NCBI GenBank assembly: GCA_017993835.1
Contig: JAGOLX010000006.1
Span: 62,001-126,000, forward strand
DNA: 64,000 bases
Direction: 5' to 3'
Source: Phycisphaerae bacterium
Lineage (GTDB): Bacteria; Planctomycetota; Phycisphaerae; Sedimentisphaerales; Anaerobacaceae
In this document: one piece after another, positions 60,085 through 64,000 of the stretch
Layout: every line of letters begins with the position of its first letter
How positions within the stretch are numbered: position 1 is the stretch's first letter
Translations under genes and position numbers: made by a program
The notes under the pieces: generated by a model
The model's database searches: none
What the model was told of the DNA's origin: nothing
What the model saw: only the letters and a program-made list of their open reading frames with translations

Positions 60085-61839
60085 TCAGGGACTCCGCCAG
60101 CGGTAGTTGAACCGGCGATTGGGTGCGTGATCGCCGCCGCCGGCGAAATCCAGGGTGTTGCCGTCTCGGCGGATGTTGTCCGCCCAGTGGAAATCCAGGG
60201 TGCACCTGCTGTCCGGCTTGTATCCAATCGCGGACAGCGGCGCCTGCAACTCCAGCTCGTTGCCGCGGACCCGGTAGGGGACTTGGGCAACCGTCTGCCA
60301 GTTCCGGCCATCGGCGGTCCGCTTCACGGTGGTGGTGTCGGAATCGAGCACCTCCGCGTTGATGAGGGCGTCGTAGCCTTGCCAGCCGGTCTCGGGGTCG
60401 AGGTCCACGTCGAGGAACAGGAGCATCCAATTCGGATCGGTGCAGGGCGTCATCGGCTCTGCGGTCCGGACGTAGCAGTACAGGTTCTCGCTGTCGCGGG
60501 TCATCTTGCACAGGACGATGTCGTTACGCCCGCTGGCGTCGGTGTAGTGGGTGCCGCCGTAGCCCTTGTGGTCCCGATGAGTCGTGTCGCCGATCGTATC
60601 ACGATACTCCGGCTTCACGTCGCTCCAGTCGGCGAAATCGCCGTCGATGGCGACGGAAGTCCGAGGACCCGGCTTGGCGGGTTGGCGGACGCCCTTGAAC
60701 CGCCGGATGTAGGAGACCATCTGATAGTAGTAGCTGTCGGTATGGCCTCCCTTCATCGGCTCTATGTCCCGGCTGTACTCGTGGTCGTATTCGTCCACGA
60801 ATAGCGCGTCCGGGTAATAGCTGTCCTTCCCGGTGTACTTGTACCATTTGTCGAACCGCCCGGCGACCCATTCGTTCCAGCCCGTGATGAAGATGAATTC
60901 GGGATCGAGCTCCAGGGCCCGCGTCCACTGCTCGACTACGTTGTAGCCGAAATGAACCGCATTTGCGTCCGGGTCCTTGGCGCCGTCGTGCCAGCTCCGA
61001 CCTCGGGCGCCGTCCTTGTGGCTCATGGCCGACAGGTCCGGCCCGACCGCGTTCTGGGCGATGCCGACGGCGACCTGCTCGACGTTGCCCTCTTTGTCCC
61101 GGAAGACATGCTGCGGATAGACCTCCAGCCAACCCCACTGGTCGGGTCCGCTCGGACCGGTGAAATACGACGGGATCGGCTTGCGGAACGTGAAGAAGCT
61201 CTGGATTGCGGAGTCCTTGAAGTACGCGGGGTCCGCCATGATCAGCGGCTTGCCGTCCCAGCGAAACCACAGCTCTTCGTAGAGTCCCTGGCTGTACAGG
61301 TCCTCATAGACCGCCTGCACGACGACGGTCGGATCGCCGAAGGGGGCCAGGAAGGCGATCTGCGGCGTGCGATTGCCTTGCTCTCGCATCTTGCGGTACT
61401 CGGCGCACAGGACCATGTAGGACTCTTTGAACGTGAAGGGCGGGTTCGTCGTGTCGAAGATCACTACGTCCACTCCCGCATCGGCGAGCATGGAGGCGTG
61501 CTTGCGAATGACGTATGGATCGGTTGAGATGTAGTAACCCAGTTCTGGCTCGCCCCAATGGTGCGGCGCGCCGAGCGGTCCCCATTGGGGATTGTTCGGA
61601 TCGGCCGCGAGAATCCGCGTGTTGTCGTAGGGACCCTGGTTCCCCTGCATCGTGTGCCAGGTCCAGTAGAACATCCCGACGTATCTGTCCGGTCGCGGCG
61701 GTCCGCAGACGTCTGCCCCGAGCACTTCGCGGCCCAGCGCATCTGCAGCCACCCATGTGTCGCTGTACAAATCCCAATCCGTGCTCTGAACTGTCCCCAG
61801 CCTGAGGACGCACACCATCGCGACGGTCACGAACATCAT
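60085..61839 (-). CDS. Secreted GH99-like TIM-barrel protein with CBM9-like C-terminus
   Basis: 584 residues with signal peptide. DRYVGMFYWTWHTMQGN, DVVIFDTTNPPFTFKESY and the WNEW element in IFITGWNEWVAGRF recall the GH99/GH71-like and WbsX-type (beta/alpha)8 enzymes acting on mannans or related glycans. TSVAIDGDFADWSDVKPEY starts a CBM9-like sandwich of about 170 residues, ending near GDHAPNRRFNYRWRSP. ATG at 61839 overlaps the preceding gene's stop (ATGA), indicating coupling. Substrate unknown. Confidence 0.7.
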   Translation of the reverse strand: MMFVTVAMVCVLRLGTVQSTDWDLYSDTWVAADALGREVLGADVCGPPRPDRYVGMFYWTWHTMQGNQGPYDNTRILAADPNNPQWGPLGAPHHWGEPELGYYISTDPYVIRKHASMLADAGVDVVIFDTTNPPFTFKESYMVLCAEYRKMREQGNRTPQIAFLAPFGDPTVVVQAVYEDLYSQGLYEELWFRWDGKPLIMADPAYFKDSAIQSFFTFRKPIPSYFTGPSGPDQWGWLEVYPQHVFRDKEGNVEQVAVGIAQNAVGPDLSAMSHKDGARGRSWHDGAKDPDANAVHFGYNVVEQWTRALELDPEFIFITGWNEWVAGRFDKWYKYTGKDSYYPDALFVDEYDHEYSRDIEPMKGGHTDSYYYQMVSYIRRFKGVRQPAKPGPRTSVAIDGDFADWSDVKPEYRDTIGDTTHRDHKGYGGTHYTDASGRNDIVLCKMTRDSENLYCYVRTAEPMTPCTDPNWMLLFLDVDLDPETGWQGYDALINAEVLDSDTTTVKRTADGRNWQTVAQVPYRVRGNELELQAPLSAIGYKPDSRCTLDFHWADNIRRDGNTLDFAGGGDHAPNRRFNYRWRSP

Positions 61840-63221
61840 CTCACCTCGATCCTTGCATAGCTGATCGTTGAACTCACTCCCTGTCGTGTCCCCAGCAGGT
61901 CCAGCGTCTGCGAAGGGGCGGCGCCCGCCCGGACGGTAGCAGTCATGAAACTGGTGAATGGCTTCTCCAGCGGCACTCGGACTGCGTCGCCGACCGATCC
62001 GTCGGGCTGGATCTCGACCAGACGGTTCTCCGAGAGGGACTTGCCGTCTGTGTCGGAGCCCCAAACGTAGAAGAAGACGAACAGGCGATTGCCCGGCGTG
62101 ACGTGGAATCGGCCGAGACCGGGCGCCTCCTTCGACCGGCCCTCCTCCGCCGCCAGGAGGGTGCGGCGCAGGATCACCTCGCCTGCCCGGAGGACCGCGT
62201 AGTTCAGCGAATGGCTTTGTTTGACGCCGGGGAAGAATTTCTCTCGCAGACGCTCGTCGATGGCCCGCTCGGTCCAGAGGATATGGACTCGGCCGTCCGG
62301 GCCGACCCACAGATCGCCCGGCGAAACCCATCCGCAGGTCTTCTCCCGACTGGCGATCTCGACCCACGGCTCAAACCGGCCTGTCGCGATGTCGCGCGAC
62401 CAGGTGTAGAACAGCCGCCGGAAGTCGTAGTCCCACTCCTGCCCGGTGAGCTGTTTCTTGAACGCACGCCATGACTCATTCGGCTCGACGATGTCACTGA
62501 CCCCGCAGAAATGGACTTGCCGATCCTTGAGCATGACGTTCGGATAGCACACGCGGATCGGCTGGGGCTTCGAGTACTCGGCTCCCCAGGGCCATACGAG
62601 CTTGCCCTGGGCTCTCCATCTGTTCTCGCGATCCAGGAACGCCCATTCCGCGTGGGTGTACCCGACATTCTGAAACAGGATCAGTTCGTTGTTCGGGCCG
62701 TCGGCGGCCAGACTGCGGTACGAGTGCTCCGTGAACTTCGGTTCGCCCGACCAGACGGGGATCATGGTCTGCGCCGGCTTGGCGGCGTCGCCGGCCGTGA
62801 ATTGCCGCAGCTCGGGCCGGGCGGGACCGGCATACGCGTTCGGGTCCGTGTTCAGCGTCGGATTGGCGGAGAGGAAGAACCGCCCATCAGAGAAGCTGAC
62901 CAGAGGAGACGGCTCCCGCGTCCGGCCTGAAGGATCGAAGCCGATCTTCCGCCAACCTTGTTCTCCTCGCTGGAACAGCATCCAGCGACAGTTGTTGAGC
63001 GGCTTGACGCCCGTCAGGGTCTCCAGGCCGCTGGCGAAGAGGTCGTCGCCCAGGCGGACGATGCACGTCGAGCCGTGGCACCACATCGGACCGGCGCCGT
63101 TGTTGGCCGACTCGTAGCGGTAGACGTCCTCTTCGATTTCGACCCTCGGACGCAGATCGGCAGTTGACACGGCGCAACAGGCCGCGAGCAGCAACAGGAA
63201 AGTGGCAGGACGTGTTCTCAT
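61836..63221 (-). CDS. Secreted protein of unknown function, beta-propeller-like
   Basis: 461 residues with a signal peptide (ending AVSTAD). Short repeated units (WCHGSTCIVRLGDDLF; LWVGPDGRVHILWTE; YRSLAADGPNNELIL) suggest a BNR/sialidase-type propeller, but no Asp-box series is convincing. It is translationally coupled to the GH99-like gene, so it probably binds or processes the same glycan. ATG at 63221 has AAGGGTG upstream; an upstream in-frame ATG at 63239 also exists. Confidence 0.65.
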   Translation of the reverse strand: MRTRPATFLLLLAACCAVSTADLRPRVEIEEDVYRYESANNGAGPMWCHGSTCIVRLGDDLFASGLETLTGVKPLNNCRWMLFQRGEQGWRKIGFDPSGRTREPSPLVSFSDGRFFLSANPTLNTDPNAYAGPARPELRQFTAGDAAKPAQTMIPVWSGEPKFTEHSYRSLAADGPNNELILFQNVGYTHAEWAFLDRENRWRAQGKLVWPWGAEYSKPQPIRVCYPNVMLKDRQVHFCGVSDIVEPNESWRAFKKQLTGQEWDYDFRRLFYTWSRDIATGRFEPWVEIASREKTCGWVSPGDLWVGPDGRVHILWTERAIDERLREKFFPGVKQSHSLNYAVLRAGEVILRRTLLAAEEGRSKEAPGLGRFHVTPGNRLFVFFYVWGSDTDGKSLSENRLVEIQPDGSVGDAVRVPLEKPFTSFMTATVRAGAAPSQTLDLLGTRQGVSSTISYARIEVR

Positions 63222-63384
63222 AGGATGCACCCTTATCATTTATCCAGATGTTCCGTGAACCATTGTATCGGCCGCCTCCTTCACAGCAAGTCTCCGGCGA
63301 GGATGGTCCTGCTCGGTGGTTCAGGAGCGACCGATTCATCTCGTGGGCAGCACCGCCATTAACAGCAACGCGTTGGTCGGACTC

Positions 63385-63470
63385 TGTCATTCCTGCGCCA
63401 AGCAGGAATCCAGGAACCGCGGGATCAGGCACGTCCCCTGATGTGGATTCCCGCGTTCGCGGGAATGACA
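63385..63470 (-). repeat. Single inverted copy of the 140-bp palindromic repeat
   Basis: Read on the minus strand it reproduces CATTCCCGCGAACGCGGGAA ... GATCCCGCGGTTCCTGGATTC ... GCAGGAATGAC, the same palindrome pair as the array at 12471-12980. It lies between divergent genes (63221 minus and 63643 plus); the remaining bases of that 421-base gap hold no supported gene. Confidence 0.8.
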
Positions 63471-63642
63471 ATCGACGGTTCCGCTGGGACCTCCATCACG
63501 GACGTGCACGAATGGACGTGCGCCCGGGCACGGGGCAGACACGAAAAGAGGTTGAAATGAACAGGGCTGTGGCATACCCTGGAACCCGTGGAAGTGCGTG
63601 ACGCAGGTCGGAACGCCGATTCGATGAACAGGGGTAATGTCG

Positions 63643-64000
63643 ATGAAGACAGCGCGAATCATCATGTGGGGCTTGCTGGTTCTCCTGGTCCTGACGGCCA
63701 ACGCCGTGGGGACGGAATGTCGTCGGCTGGAGTACAACCATCCGGGTCTGGTGGTCGATCTGGGCGTGGGGTTGTGGGCGTGGCCCTTGCCGATGGACTA
63801 CGACCGCGACGGAGACCTGGACCTCCTCGTAAGCTGTCCGGATGTGCCGTACAACGGGACGTACTTCTTCGAGAATCCCGGCGGAGGCAAGATGCCGGTG
63901 TTCAAGCCGGCGGTGCGAATCAGCAGAGGGCTGAGCAACGTGCGGGTTTCGTATGTCGCCGGTAGGCCTCGCGTGCTCGGTCCCGGCGTCGAGTACGCGG
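63643..64000 (+). CDS. Secreted FG-GAP/VCBS-type repeat protein (3' end outside window)
   Basis: Only 119 codons are present. A signal peptide (MKTARIIMWGLLVLLVLTANA) is followed by an FG-GAP-like element with a DRDGDLDL calcium loop. The rest would presumably repeat this propeller unit. ATG at 63643 has AGGGG eight bases upstream; the ATG at 63637 is in frame too. Confidence 0.65.
   Translation, partial: MKTARIIMWGLLVLLVLTANAVGTECRRLEYNHPGLVVDLGVGLWAWPLPMDYDRDGDLDLLVSCPDVPYNGTYFFENPGGGKMPVFKPAVRISRGLSNVRVSYVAGRPRVLGPGVEYA

Overview
The window is one stretch of GC-rich bacterial chromosome (roughly 60-65% G+C by eye). The gene styles point to the phylum Planctomycetota, most likely class Phycisphaerae or a close relative. 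The evidence is the mix of secreted proteins with dockerin-like EF-hand tails, LamG/discoidin proteins, a VPxPGA-type PEP-CTERM tail, a pseudopilin-like FTLIELL protein, lamin-tail/CotH proteins, Tat-exported MocA-family oxidoreductases and a NapH-like polyferredoxin next to an FMN-binding protein. No rRNA, phage, transposase, conjugation gene or CRISPR array was seen. Both ends cut a gene.

Layout. 1-1.6 kb: 5' part of a hybrid sensor kinase (REC-PAS-PAS-HisKA). 2.2-4.2 kb: a C39-like PEP-CTERM protein convergent with a lipoprotein amidase, separated by a hairpin terminator. 4.3-8.6 kb (minus): a run of six genes with a metal theme (His-rich membrane protein, Fur/Zur regulator, small His/Cys membrane protein, two dockerin-tailed secreted proteins, one pseudopilin-like protein), with a palindromic operator over the promoter. 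8.8-10.2 kb: divergent CcdA-like and TPR genes. 10.5-12.3 kb: YbaK-type deacylase and enolase. 12.5-13.0 kb: four tandem copies of a 140-bp palindromic repeat. 13.2-21.2 kb: ChbG/YdjC deacetylase, PadR regulator with its membrane partner, LarA-like racemase, a CE4-GH9 fusion and a MocA-type oxidoreductase. 21.3-30.7 kb: divergent giant secreted proteins (1788-residue lyase-like; 1252-residue CotH).

30.8-44.6 kb: ilvC, a lipoprotein, a creatininase-family protein, a DUF6883-DUF4926 pair, a membrane-anchored DUF362 protein, an NlpC/P60 lipoprotein, a Tat-exported CE4 deacetylase, a LamG/discoidin giant with a secreted PHP protein, and lexA. 44.8-50.0 kb: a tight operon of PQQ-type propeller, TPR/FMN-binding protein, NapH-like polyferredoxin and Tat-exported nitrilase homologue. 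50.1-57.4 kb: zinc-ribbon/Gly-repeat protein, secreted PHP phosphoesterase, DUF2959 lipoprotein, ribF, a TM1266-like ACT protein, nrnA, a CPBP protease fusion and tRNA-Ser(GCU). 57.6-64 kb: a beta-helix/CBM6 protein, a GH99-like/CBM9-like protein with its upstream propeller-like partner, and the start of an FG-GAP repeat protein.

As a whole the region looks like a heterotrophic polysaccharide degrader. Most large genes encode exported enzymes or binding proteins for complex glycans, interspersed with housekeeping genes (eno, ilvC, lexA, ribF, nrnA). Best candidates for new biology are the Zur-like metal locus, the flavin/Fe-S/propeller operon, the DUF6883-DUF4926 pair, two possible leaderless promoters, and the families of intergenic palindromic repeats.
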